DNA of 64,000 nt from CAIODY01 sp046051225 (GTDB taxonomy: Bacteria > Bacteroidota > Bacteroidia > Chitinophagales > CAIODY01): assembly GCA_046051225.1 (NCBI GenBank), contig JBJOOR010000014.1:41547-105546 (forward strand), read 5' to 3'. The notes under the pieces were generated by a model that was given only the letters and a program-made list of their open reading frames with translations, had not been told where the DNA came from and did no database searches. Positions 44,032 to 50,994 of the stretch are shown here, one piece after another (position 1 is the stretch's first letter; every line of letters begins with the position of its first letter). A program made the position numbers and the translations under genes.

Positions 44032-44202
44032 ATGAATGCACATACTAATACTACCGACGAAACTACACAACGTTCAAAAGATTTAATAGTAATTACATTT
44101 TTAGCTATAGCTGCATTCTTCTTAACTACGTTTGTAGTGTTAAATATGAAAAGCTATCAATCGCCACACAAAGAAGGTAGCGAAAGAGTGATTAGCAAAT
44201 AA
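44032..44202 (+). CDS. 56-residue single-TM membrane protein
   Basis: Small protein with a polar start (MNAHTNTTDETTQRSKD), one TM helix (LIVITFLAIAAFFLTTFVVLN) and a short basic tail. The reading frame is supported by its position: a well-spaced -7 box before it and a strong terminator 14 nt after the stop, forming a complete mini transcription unit. The longer frame from 43957 reads through the promoter and is not real. No family recognised. Confidence 0.65.
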   Translation: MNAHTNTTDETTQRSKDLIVITFLAIAAFFLTTFVVLNMKSYQSPHKEGSERVISK

Positions 44203-44216
44203 TTTGTATAGCTTCA

Positions 44217-44268
44217 TACAAAACAAAACCGAATTGTGCTTTGCAGCATAGTTCGGTTTTGTTTTGTA
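44217..44268 (+). terminator. Strong terminator after the mini membrane protein
   Basis: Perfect 17-bp stem (44217-44233 with 44252-44268) with GC core CCGAA and T/A-rich flanks (TTTTGTTTTGTA). Confidence 0.85.
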
Positions 44269-44344
44269 AACAATATTCGTTCATTTATTATTTATCAGAA
44301 TAAACAAAACAATAAATATATAGCTGCAATAGTAAAGATAGGCA

Positions 44345-44375
44345 TTTGGAAATTTGAGTATTTTATTTACCTTTG
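44345..44375 (+). promoter_or_regulatory. Full promoter (-33 TTTG, -7 TACCTTTG) of the Xre/S24 regulator
   Basis: TTTG (44345-44348), 19-bp spacer, then TACCTTTG (44368-44375). This is the best complete Bacteroidota-type promoter in the window, 44 nt before the ATG. Confidence 0.65.
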
Positions 44376-44414
44376 ATACTTTAAGTAGCAAATAAAAGTT
44401 ACGAAAAGTATCAA
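44373..44414 (+). promoter_or_regulatory. Candidate operator: 10-bp inverted repeat in the regulator's leader
   Basis: TTGATACTTT (44373-44382) and its exact complement AAAGTATCAA (44405-44414), 22 bp apart, overlap the end of the -7 box and the likely start site. This is the expected place for autoregulation by the Xre/S24 protein encoded 6 nt downstream. Confidence 0.55.
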
Positions 44415-44419
44415 TAAAA

Positions 44420-45241
44420 ATGAAACAACAAACAATATTTTTAGCGGCTAATATTAAATTTTTACGTCAATGGAAAAATAGAAGCCAAGAAGATTTAGCT
44501 GCCGAACTAGGTATGAGCAGAGTTAAATTAAGCAGTTACGAAAATGGTATTCGTAGCAATATGCCTAATGAAGATTTAATTACAGTAGCTGATTATTTTA
44601 AAATAAGTGTGGATGCATTATTGAAGAATGATTTGAGTAAATTAGGAGAATTTAAACTAAAGCAATTACAATCGGGCAATGATGTTTTTATAACAGGTTC
44701 CAAACTGCGTATTTTAGCTACTACTGTAGATAGTAACAATATAGATAATATTGAAGTGGTACCAATAAAAGCCCGAGCTGGTTATACTATGGGTTTTTTC
44801 GACCCAGCTTATATTGAGTCATTACCCAAATTTCAATTACCCATTATTACCAATCGTGAACGGAAATATAGAATGTTTCAAATTGATGGAGATAGCATGT
44901 TGCCTATTCCCGATAAATCTTATGTATTAGCCGAATACATTGAAAATTGGAATGACATCAAAGATGAGTACGCTTATATTGTACTTACAAAAAATGATGG
45001 AATAGTTTTTAAAATTGCGTTTAATCAAATAAAAAAACAACGAAATTTATTGCTTAGGTCATTAAATCCGCAATACAAAGATTACGAAGTAGATATTAGC
45101 GATGTACAGGAAGTATGGAAGTTTGTAAGCTACATCAGCAATCAACTGCCCGAAGGTGGATTAACCTTAGATAAAATTGGTTCGATATTAAATGAAGTAA
45201 AATCGGAAGTACGAAAAATGCGAAACTTAGATGTCAATTAA
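44420..45241 (+). CDS. Xre HTH / S24 LexA-like regulator
   Basis: 273 residues. N-terminal Xre helix-turn-helix (residues ~8-62: RSQEDLAAELGMSRVKLSSYENGIRSNMP, then DYFKISVDALL). C-terminal S24 domain with the serine in QIDGDSMLPIPDKSYVLAEYI and the lysine in GIVFKIAF, the Ser-Lys pair of LexA/CI-type repressors. A clear A/G cleavage site is not obvious, so it may sense without self-cleavage. It is flanked by its own promoter and candidate operator, with no phage genes nearby. Confidence 0.85.
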   Translation: MKQQTIFLAANIKFLRQWKNRSQEDLAAELGMSRVKLSSYENGIRSNMPNEDLITVADYFKISVDALLKNDLSKLGEFKLKQLQSGNDVFITGSKLRILATTVDSNNIDNIEVVPIKARAGYTMGFFDPAYIESLPKFQLPIITNRERKYRMFQIDGDSMLPIPDKSYVLAEYIENWNDIKDEYAYIVLTKNDGIVFKIAFNQIKKQRNLLLRSLNPQYKDYEVDISDVQEVWKFVSYISNQLPEGGLTLDKIGSILNEVKSEVRKMRNLDVN

Positions 45242-45288
45242 TATTTCGGTTAATCAAAAAAAAATTGTACAAAAATTAGTGTGTATTT

Positions 45289-45318
45289 TTTGTTTGGCAT
45301 TATTAATGTTTAATTTTG
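45289..45318 (+). promoter_or_regulatory. Promoter of the TlpA-like gene
   Basis: TTTG (45289-45292), 18-bp spacer, TAATTTTG (45311-45318); 47 nt before the ATG at 45366. Confidence 0.5.
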
Positions 45319-45365
45319 AAACCGAATAAAATAATTTTAACTGAAATAAATTGTACACATCACAC

Positions 45366-45902
45366 ATGAAAAGAATTTTAACATTCTCGTTTATCTGCAT
45401 CGTATTGGCAAGCGCTATCAGTGTTGCATCCTATCGAAATTTTACACCCATGGCAGCAATGCCTATCAATGGCGAAAAAGCACCTAATCTTATTTACAAA
45501 AACCCCGAAGACAAAGTGATGGCTTTGAGCGAACTAAAAGGCAAAATGGTGTTAATTGATTTTTGGGCAAGTTGGTGTGGACCATGCCGAGCTACAAACC
45601 CTTACATAGTGCAGATTTATAATAAATATCACGATAAAAAATTTAAAAACGGAAAAGGCTTTGAAGTTTTTAGTGTTTCATTAGACAATAATAAAGAAAA
45701 ATGGGTAGCTGCTATAAAACAAGATGGCTTAATTTGGCCTTATCATGTAAGTGATTTGGGTGGATGGAACAGTGCAGGTGCAAGACAATATGGAGTTAAC
45801 TCAATTCCTCGAGCTTTTTTGATTGATGGTGAAGGAACAATTATTGGAGCTGGCTTACATCCAGATGAAATTATTAAAGAATTAGACGCCAGATTAAAAT
45901 AA
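45366..45902 (+). CDS. TlpA/ResA-like thiol-disulfide oxidoreductase
   Basis: 178 residues. N-terminal signal/anchor (RILTFSFICIVLASAISV), thioredoxin fold with the active site LIDFWASWCGPCRATNP (C71, C74) and the cis-proline region YGVNSIPRAFLID. It reduces or isomerises disulfides outside the cytoplasm, for example for cytochrome c maturation. Start at ATG 45366; the TTG at 45351 gives a less natural leader. Confidence 0.92.
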   Translation: MKRILTFSFICIVLASAISVASYRNFTPMAAMPINGEKAPNLIYKNPEDKVMALSELKGKMVLIDFWASWCGPCRATNPYIVQIYNKYHDKKFKNGKGFEVFSVSLDNNKEKWVAAIKQDGLIWPYHVSDLGGWNSAGARQYGVNSIPRAFLIDGEGTIIGAGLHPDEIIKELDARLK

Positions 45903-45939
45903 TATTTTTTTAAATTCTGTCAAATTGTCGAAAATATTG

Positions 45940-45968
45940 CAATGGCAAGCCGTTTGAGCTTGCCATTG
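45940..45968 (+). promoter_or_regulatory. 11-bp hairpin upstream of the grpE promoter
   Basis: CAATGGCAAGC (45940-45950) and GCTTGCCATTG (45958-45968) are perfect complements around a 7-nt loop. It lies in front of the grpE -7 box (45984-45991) and 38 nt after the TlpA-like gene. It has no T-run, so it may be an operator rather than a terminator. It is not a CIRCE element. Confidence 0.5.
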
Positions 45969-45983
45969 TGGTTTATAAAATAT

Positions 45984-45991
45984 TACATTTG
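45984..45991 (+). promoter_or_regulatory. -7 box TACATTTG for grpE-dnaJ
   Basis: TAnnTTTG match, 22 nt before the grpE ATG. Confidence 0.55.
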
Positions 45992-46013
45992 CGCCTCGAA
46001 AAAAAATTGAATA

Positions 46014-46556
46014 ATGGAAGATAACAAAACTGTTGAACAAGTTGATAATGCAGCATCTACAATTGAAATGAATGTAGCAGAACAAGCAATTCCCGAGCAA
46101 TCGAAATCTGAATTAGAAAAATTGCAAGAAGAATTATCTGCCGAAAAGGACAAACACATCCGCCTTTTTGCCGAATTTGACAATTTCAAAAAACGCACTT
46201 CAAAAGAGCGTTTGGAATTGATTCAAACTGCTGGGAAAGAAGTAGTGGTGAGTATGTTGCCCGTGTTAGATGATTTTGAAAGAGCATTGAAACAAATGGA
46301 AACAGCGCAAGATTTGGCTGCCGTGAAAGAAGGTGTGCAAATGATTCACAACAAATTCAAAGCAACTTTGGAGCAAAAAGGATTGAAAGAAATGCAAGCC
46401 ATTGAGCAAGAATTCAATGCTGATGTGCATGAAGCGATTACCGAAATCCCTGCGCCCACAGCCGATTTGAAAGGCAAAGTAATTGACCAAGTAGAGAAAG
46501 GATATTATTTGTTTGATAAAATTATTCGCTTCGCAAAGGTTGTTGTTGGAAAGTGA
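46014..46556 (+). CDS. grpE: Nucleotide exchange factor GrpE
   Basis: 180 residues. Disordered N-terminus, long coiled coil (SELEKLQEELSAEKDKHIRLFAEFDNFKKRTSKERLELIQTAGKEVVVSMLPVLDDFERAL), then the C-terminal beta domain (FNADVHEAITEIPAPTADLKGKVIDQVEKGYYLFDKIIRFAKVVVGK), all typical. It releases ADP from DnaK. dnaJ follows after 99 nt; dnaK is not in this window. Confidence 0.96.
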   Translation: MEDNKTVEQVDNAASTIEMNVAEQAIPEQSKSELEKLQEELSAEKDKHIRLFAEFDNFKKRTSKERLELIQTAGKEVVVSMLPVLDDFERALKQMETAQDLAAVKEGVQMIHNKFKATLEQKGLKEMQAIEQEFNADVHEAITEIPAPTADLKGKVIDQVEKGYYLFDKIIRFAKVVVGK

Positions 46557-46650
46557 TAGAACACGGATAACACAGATTGGGATTGATTTTCACGGATTAA
46601 ATCTTTACAATCATAAAAAATCATTTTAAGTCCGTGTGCTATAAAAAAAA
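46557..46650. repeat. CACGGAT-type repeat between grpE and dnaJ
   Basis: ACACGGA (46561-46567), CACGGATTAA (46591-46600) and TCCGTGT (46631-46637, complement of the first) form a small palindromic set. Similar CACGGAT/ATCCGTG text is common between genes in Bacteroidota (recalled, not searched). No gene is present here. Confidence 0.5.
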
Positions 46651-46655
46651 TAAAA

Positions 46656-47828
46656 ATGGCAAAAAGAGATTACTACGAAATTTTAGGAGTTACAAAATCA
46701 TCCACAGCCGATGAGATAAAAAAGGCGTATCGCAAAGTGGCGATGCAGTTTCATCCTGATAGAAATCCTGATAACAAAGAAGCCGAAGCAAAATTTAAAG
46801 AAGCTGCCGAGGCTTATGAAGTGTTGAGTGATGAAACTAAAAAACGTCAGTACGACCAATTTGGTCATGCAGGCGCAAATGGTGGATACGGCGGTGGTGG
46901 CGGTTATCAAAGCCATGATATGAACATGGACGACATCTTCCGAAATTTCGGTGATGTGTTTGGCGATGAAAGTCCGTTTGGAAGTTTCTTTGGCGGCGGC
47001 GGAAGAAGCCGTGGTGGCAGCTCAAGGGGAAGGGGAATTCGTGGTAGCAATTTAAGAGTGAAAGTAAAACTCACTTTGCAAGAAGTGGCTGAAGGCGTTC
47101 AGAAAAAAATAAAAGTTAAAAAGTTTGTGCCATGTACTACTTGTAGTGGCAGCGGCGCAAAAGATAAATCATCATTTAGTAATTGTGGGACCTGCGGCGG
47201 ACGTGGCGTTGTAACCCGTGTGATGAACACGATGCTGGGACAAATGCAAACGCAAACTACTTGCCCAACTTGTCATGGCGAAGGCACAACAATTGCTCAC
47301 AAATGCGGCAGCTGTCATGGCGAAGGCAGAGTGAGTGGTGAAGAAACAATTACAATTGATATTCCAAAAGGCGCAACGGATGGTATTCAATTAAGCATGA
47401 ATGGCAAAGGCAATGCTGGCGAACGTGGCGGTGCTGCTGGCGATTTGGTGATTAATGTAGAAGAAGAAACGCATGAATTTTTACAACGTGAAGGCTTGAA
47501 TGTGATTTATGAATTGCATTTGAATTTTGTAGATGCTTGCTTAGGAACAAGTGTTGAAGTGCCAACAATTTCGGGCAAAGCAAAAATTAATATTGCCGAA
47601 GGAACACAATCAGGAAAAGTTTTCAGATTGAAAGGCAAAGGCATTCCGAGTTTGCAATCTTATGAGCATGGCGACCAATTAATTCATGTTAATGTTTGGA
47701 CTCCAAAAGCCTTATCAGCAGAGGAAAAGAAGATTTTGGAAAAATTAAAAACTTCTCCAAATTTCAAACCTCAACCTGGTAAAGAAGAAAAAGGTTTCTT
47801 TAATAAAGTGAGAGATATGTTTAATTAA
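46656..47828 (+). CDS. dnaJ: Chaperone protein DnaJ
   Basis: 390 residues, complete type I DnaJ: J domain with HPD (33-35), G/F-rich linker (GGYGGGGGYQ, GSFFGGGGRSRGG), four zinc-finger repeats (CTTCSGSG, CGTCGGRG, CPTCHGEG, CGSCHGEG), then client-binding and dimerisation domains. It delivers clients to DnaK. Operon with grpE, terminated 24 nt downstream. Confidence 0.97.
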   Translation: MAKRDYYEILGVTKSSTADEIKKAYRKVAMQFHPDRNPDNKEAEAKFKEAAEAYEVLSDETKKRQYDQFGHAGANGGYGGGGGYQSHDMNMDDIFRNFGDVFGDESPFGSFFGGGGRSRGGSSRGRGIRGSNLRVKVKLTLQEVAEGVQKKIKVKKFVPCTTCSGSGAKDKSSFSNCGTCGGRGVVTRVMNTMLGQMQTQTTCPTCHGEGTTIAHKCGSCHGEGRVSGEETITIDIPKGATDGIQLSMNGKGNAGERGGAAGDLVINVEEETHEFLQREGLNVIYELHLNFVDACLGTSVEVPTISGKAKINIAEGTQSGKVFRLKGKGIPSLQSYEHGDQLIHVNVWTPKALSAEEKKILEKLKTSPNFKPQPGKEEKGFFNKVRDMFN

Positions 47829-47851
47829 TTTTTTAAAAAATCCGAAAACAG

Positions 47852-47884
47852 AAAAAGCAATTCCAATTGGGATTGCTTTTTTTG
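47852..47884 (+). terminator. Terminator after dnaJ
   Basis: AAAAAGCAATTCC (47852-47864) pairs with GGGATTGCTTTTT (47869-47881, one G-T pair) around a 4-nt loop, followed by Ts. Confidence 0.88.
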
Positions 47885-47935
47885 TTTTAATTAAAACTGT
47901 GCTTGCTTTTTATTATGATTAAAAAAATTATGTAA

Positions 47936-47943
47936 TACTTTTG
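47936..47943 (+). promoter_or_regulatory. -7 box TACTTTTG for the DHS-like gene
   Basis: TAnnTTTG match 21 nt before the ATG at 47965; its TTG is in frame with the gene and mimics an earlier start. Confidence 0.55.
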
Positions 47944-47964
47944 CAACCATTAAAAATAAACAAA

Positions 47965-48939
47965 ATGAGTCAAGGAGCAATTTCAAAATTCATGGCGCAT
48001 CATTATCGCCACTTCAATTCGGCAGCGATGATGGATGCTGCAAAAGCTTATGTAACACATTTAGATGAAGGTGGCAAAATGATGATAACCCTTGCTGGTG
48101 CTATGAGTACAGCCGAGTTAGGTATTTCATTAGCCGAAATGATTCGTCAAGATAAAGTGGCAATTATTAGTTGCACTGGTGCTAATTTGGAAGAAGATGT
48201 GATGAATTTGGTAGCGCATTCGCATTACAAACGTGTGCCCAATTATCGTGAACTTTCACCAAAAGAAGAGTGGGATTTGTTGGAGAATCATTACAATCGT
48301 GTAACGGATACTTGCATTCCTGAAGAAGAAGCATTTCGTCGTTTGCAAAAACACATCCATGCTATTTGGAAAGATGCGAATGACAAAGGGGAAAGATATT
48401 TTCCGCATGAATACATGTATAAAATGTTGTTGAGTGGTGTGTTGGAACAATATTATGAAATCGACCCGAAAGACTCATGGATGCTGGCTGCGGCACAAAA
48501 AAATATTCCGATTGTAGTACCAGGTTGGGAAGATAGCACGATGGGAAATATTTTTGCTTCGTACGTCATCAAAAACGAATTGAAAGCATCAACCATGAAA
48601 AGTGGCATTGAATATATGGTGTGGTTAACGGAATGGTATCGTGCAAATTCGGGTGGTAAAGGCGTTGGTTTTTTTCAGATTGGTGGCGGCATTGCAGGCG
48701 ATTTCCCCATTTGTGTAGTACCGATGATGTATCAAGATTTGGAATGGCATGATGTACCGTTTTGGAGTTATTTCTGCCAAATCAGCGACAGCACTACTTC
48801 TTACGGTTCTTATTCAGGAGCAGTTCCTAACGAAAAAATTACTTGGGGCAAACTAGATATTGCTACACCAAAATTTATTGTAGAAAGTGACGCTACAATT
48901 GTTGCTCCGCTGATGTTTGCTTGGATATTGGGTTGGTAA
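47965..48939 (+). CDS. Deoxyhypusine synthase-family protein
   Basis: 324 residues. Family traits: NAD-binding TLAGAMSTAELGISLAEMI, IISCTGANLEEDVMNLVAH, VGFFQIGGGIAGDFPICVVPMM, and ITWGKL with the lysine (about K296) equivalent to the covalent catalytic Lys of deoxyhypusine synthase. Bacteria lack the eIF5A substrate, so this group is thought to make polyamine-type products such as homospermidine from NAD-activated spermidine or putrescine; the true substrate here is unknown. Own promoter and own terminator. Confidence 0.88.
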   Translation: MSQGAISKFMAHHYRHFNSAAMMDAAKAYVTHLDEGGKMMITLAGAMSTAELGISLAEMIRQDKVAIISCTGANLEEDVMNLVAHSHYKRVPNYRELSPKEEWDLLENHYNRVTDTCIPEEEAFRRLQKHIHAIWKDANDKGERYFPHEYMYKMLLSGVLEQYYEIDPKDSWMLAAAQKNIPIVVPGWEDSTMGNIFASYVIKNELKASTMKSGIEYMVWLTEWYRANSGGKGVGFFQIGGGIAGDFPICVVPMMYQDLEWHDVPFWSYFCQISDSTTSYGSYSGAVPNEKITWGKLDIATPKFIVESDATIVAPLMFAWILGW

Positions 48940-48971
48940 TTTCTGTACATTTTGATAAACAAATTTTAAGT

Positions 48972-49004
48972 AAAAATCCTTATCAATTTGATAAGGATTT
49001 TTTT
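48972..49004 (+). terminator. Terminator after the DHS-like gene
   Basis: AAAAATCCTTATC (48972-48984) with GATAAGGATTTTT (48990-49002), 5-nt loop AATTT, then more Ts. Confidence 0.92.
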
Positions 49005-49164
49005 GTTTCTGAACTCTTTTATTTTTTCTTTATACTCCTTTTATTATTTCATCAATTAGTATTAGTTGCTACTTCCTTAATAATGCTTACAACTAGCAAT
49101 TGTTATATACTAGAGTTTTATGGGCGGCTATTCTTATCAAACAGAAATTGTTAAGCAGTTAAAC

Positions 49165-49172
49165 TACATTTG
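49165..49172 (+). promoter_or_regulatory. -7 box TACATTTG for the methyltransferase gene
   Basis: TAnnTTTG match 20 nt before the ATG at 49193. Confidence 0.5.
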
Positions 49173-49192
49173 TACTTATTAATCTATCGTTT

Positions 49193-50350
49193 ATGACATT
49201 CGAAAACTTTTATCATCTGCTTGTACAATCATTTTCTGAAAACACTTTCATTAAAGCTACACTTGGCAATCAGCGCATAAAAAATGATGCTTTAAAAAAT
49301 GTGATGATAAAGCCTGTAAAAATTAAAGATGAAATTAAATACAGTTTTGTATTCAGAAATATTACCAATGATATTACTAAAAACTATTCAGCTATTGAGG
49401 CAATTGAGCAATTGAAAACATTGCTGCAAAACAATTTTTTGAATGCTGATATTTTTACAACAAGCATCAATTATCATATCATGCAAAAGAAAACAGGCGA
49501 TGTGAAAATTGTACAAAAAAATACAAGCACCAGCAATGTTGAAATTTCTTTAGAACACAATCATAAAAAAACAAGATTGATAGGGCAACACAATAAACAA
49601 TATCTGCAAGCATTAGGTATTATGAATGCAAATGGAGATGTAAAAAAAGAAATGCAACACAAATACAAACAGATAAATAGGTATGTTGAAATTGTGGCAG
49701 ATATACTTCGTGATGCAGCTTTGCAAAAAGATTTACATATTGTAGATATGGGCAGTGGCAAGGGTTACCTAACTTTTGCATTAGCCGATTATGAAATGCA
49801 ACAAAATAGAAATACCAAAATTGTAGGTGTAGAAATGAGGCAAGATTTGGTAGATTTATGCAACCAAATTGCAAAGGAAAACGAAATGAATATATTGCAT
49901 TTTAAACAAGGTACAATACAAGATACCGATGTAGCAGAAATGAATATTTTAATTGCACTACATGCCTGCGATACAGCCACCGATGATGCAATAAACAAAG
50001 GTATTGATGCCAATGCCGAAATAATTATTTGTGCACCATGCTGCCATAAGCAAGTAAGAAAAGCAATGAAACCTAATGCCACATTGCATTCTATAACCAA
50101 GCATGGAATATTATTTGAAAGACAAGCCGAAATAATTACAGATAGTTTACGCTCACTATGGTTAGAAAGTAAAGGCTATAAAACCAAAGTTTTTGATTTT
50201 GTAGATGTAAATGATACGCCAAAAAATGTGATGATTGTGGCTACTAAAACAAAACGAACGGATGCCGAATTGGCAACTTATCAGCAACAATATATTGCCC
50301 TAAAACAAATGTTTGGTGTTGAGTGGTGTGCCATTGCTCCAAATCTTTAA
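49193..50350 (+). CDS. SAM-dependent methyltransferase (Methyltransf_32/METTL25-like)
   Basis: 385 residues. The N-terminal 130 residues form a separate alpha/beta domain. The class I methyltransferase core begins at about residue 175: LHIVDMGSGKGYLTFALADYE (motif I), KIVGVEMRQDLVDLCNQIAKE, then ILIALHACDTATDDAINKGIDANAEIIICAPCCHKQVRKAMKP. The HACDTATDDAI and PCCHKQ motifs are typical of the METTL25/GSTCD-like group, which probably acts on RNA or protein. Substrate unknown. Confidence 0.87.
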   Translation: MTFENFYHLLVQSFSENTFIKATLGNQRIKNDALKNVMIKPVKIKDEIKYSFVFRNITNDITKNYSAIEAIEQLKTLLQNNFLNADIFTTSINYHIMQKKTGDVKIVQKNTSTSNVEISLEHNHKKTRLIGQHNKQYLQALGIMNANGDVKKEMQHKYKQINRYVEIVADILRDAALQKDLHIVDMGSGKGYLTFALADYEMQQNRNTKIVGVEMRQDLVDLCNQIAKENEMNILHFKQGTIQDTDVAEMNILIALHACDTATDDAINKGIDANAEIIICAPCCHKQVRKAMKPNATLHSITKHGILFERQAEIITDSLRSLWLESKGYKTKVFDFVDVNDTPKNVMIVATKTKRTDAELATYQQQYIALKQMFGVEWCAIAPNL

Positions 50351-50395
50351 AAAGGTTACATAAAAATTATCCCACTTCGGTTTATACTAATTGAT

Positions 50396-50403
50396 TATTT
50401 TTG
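50396..50403 (+). promoter_or_regulatory. -7 box TATTTTTG for miaE, 3 nt from the start codon
   Basis: TAnnTTTG match separated by only CAA from the miaE ATG (50407-50409). Transcription would start at or very near the A of ATG. Confidence 0.5.
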
Positions 50404-50406
50404 CAA

Positions 50407-50988
50407 ATGCTTCATTTAAAATTACCAACCGACCCACGATGGGTAAACCTTGCCGAAAAAAGCTTAGAAGAAGTGCTTACCGATCATGCTTACTGCGAAC
50501 AAAAAGCTGCATCAAGCTGCATCACATTAATACAAGCCTATCCCGATAAAAAAAGAATTGTAGATGAATTATCGCCAATTGTAACAGAAGAATGGGCGCA
50601 TTTTAGAACCGTATTGCATGAAATAAACAAACGCAATTTATCGTTAGGTAAACAGCGTAAAGATGAATATGTAAGCCAACTTCGTGAACATCATCGCAAA
50701 GGCGGAAGCCGTGAAAACCGTATGATGGATTCATTGTTAATTTTTGCATTAATAGAAGCTAGAAGTTGCGAACGATTTAGATTATTGAGCGAAGGATTAG
50801 CCGATGAATATTTTAGAGAATTTTATAGAAAATTTATGGTTTCGGAAGCTGGGCATTATAGATTATTTATGGATTTGGCAAATGAATATTTGCCACATGA
50901 TGAAGTAAAAAAACGCTGGGAAGAATTGCTCGAAATTGAAAAAAATATTATTGCTAATTTATCACTACGTGGCGATAGAATACATTAA
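50407..50988 (+). CDS. miaE: tRNA-(ms2io6A) hydroxylase (MiaE-like)
   Basis: 193 residues. Ferritin-like diiron enzyme: start LHLKLPTDPRWVNLAEKSLEEVLTDHAYCEQKAAS, then EEWAHFRTVLHEI, LLIFALIEARSCERFRLL and VSEAGHYRLFMDLANEY, containing the E/E-x-x-H ligand pairs. It hydroxylates the isoprenyl side chain at A37 of tRNAs. The conserved opening MLHLKLPTDPRW fixes the start at the ATG; the TTG at 50401 belongs to the promoter. The M1 peptidase gene follows 6 nt later. Confidence 0.93.
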   Translation: MLHLKLPTDPRWVNLAEKSLEEVLTDHAYCEQKAASSCITLIQAYPDKKRIVDELSPIVTEEWAHFRTVLHEINKRNLSLGKQRKDEYVSQLREHHRKGGSRENRMMDSLLIFALIEARSCERFRLLSEGLADEYFREFYRKFMVSEAGHYRLFMDLANEYLPHDEVKKRWEELLEIEKNIIANLSLRGDRIH

Positions 50989-50994
50989 AAAAAA

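Noticed and set aside
44420..45241. Prophage repressor marking a phage
   Set aside because: The Xre/S24 protein has phage-like domains, but its neighbours are housekeeping genes and no integrase, capsid or tail gene is present.
46557..46655. CIRCE (HrcA) element at grpE-dnaJ
   Set aside because: The TTAGCACTC-N9-GAGTGCTAA type repeat is absent; only a different palindrome and CACGGAT repeats are found.
48921..49154. 77-codon plus-strand frame after the DHS-like gene
   Set aside because: Overlaps the end of that gene, runs through its terminator, and its composition is low-complexity.
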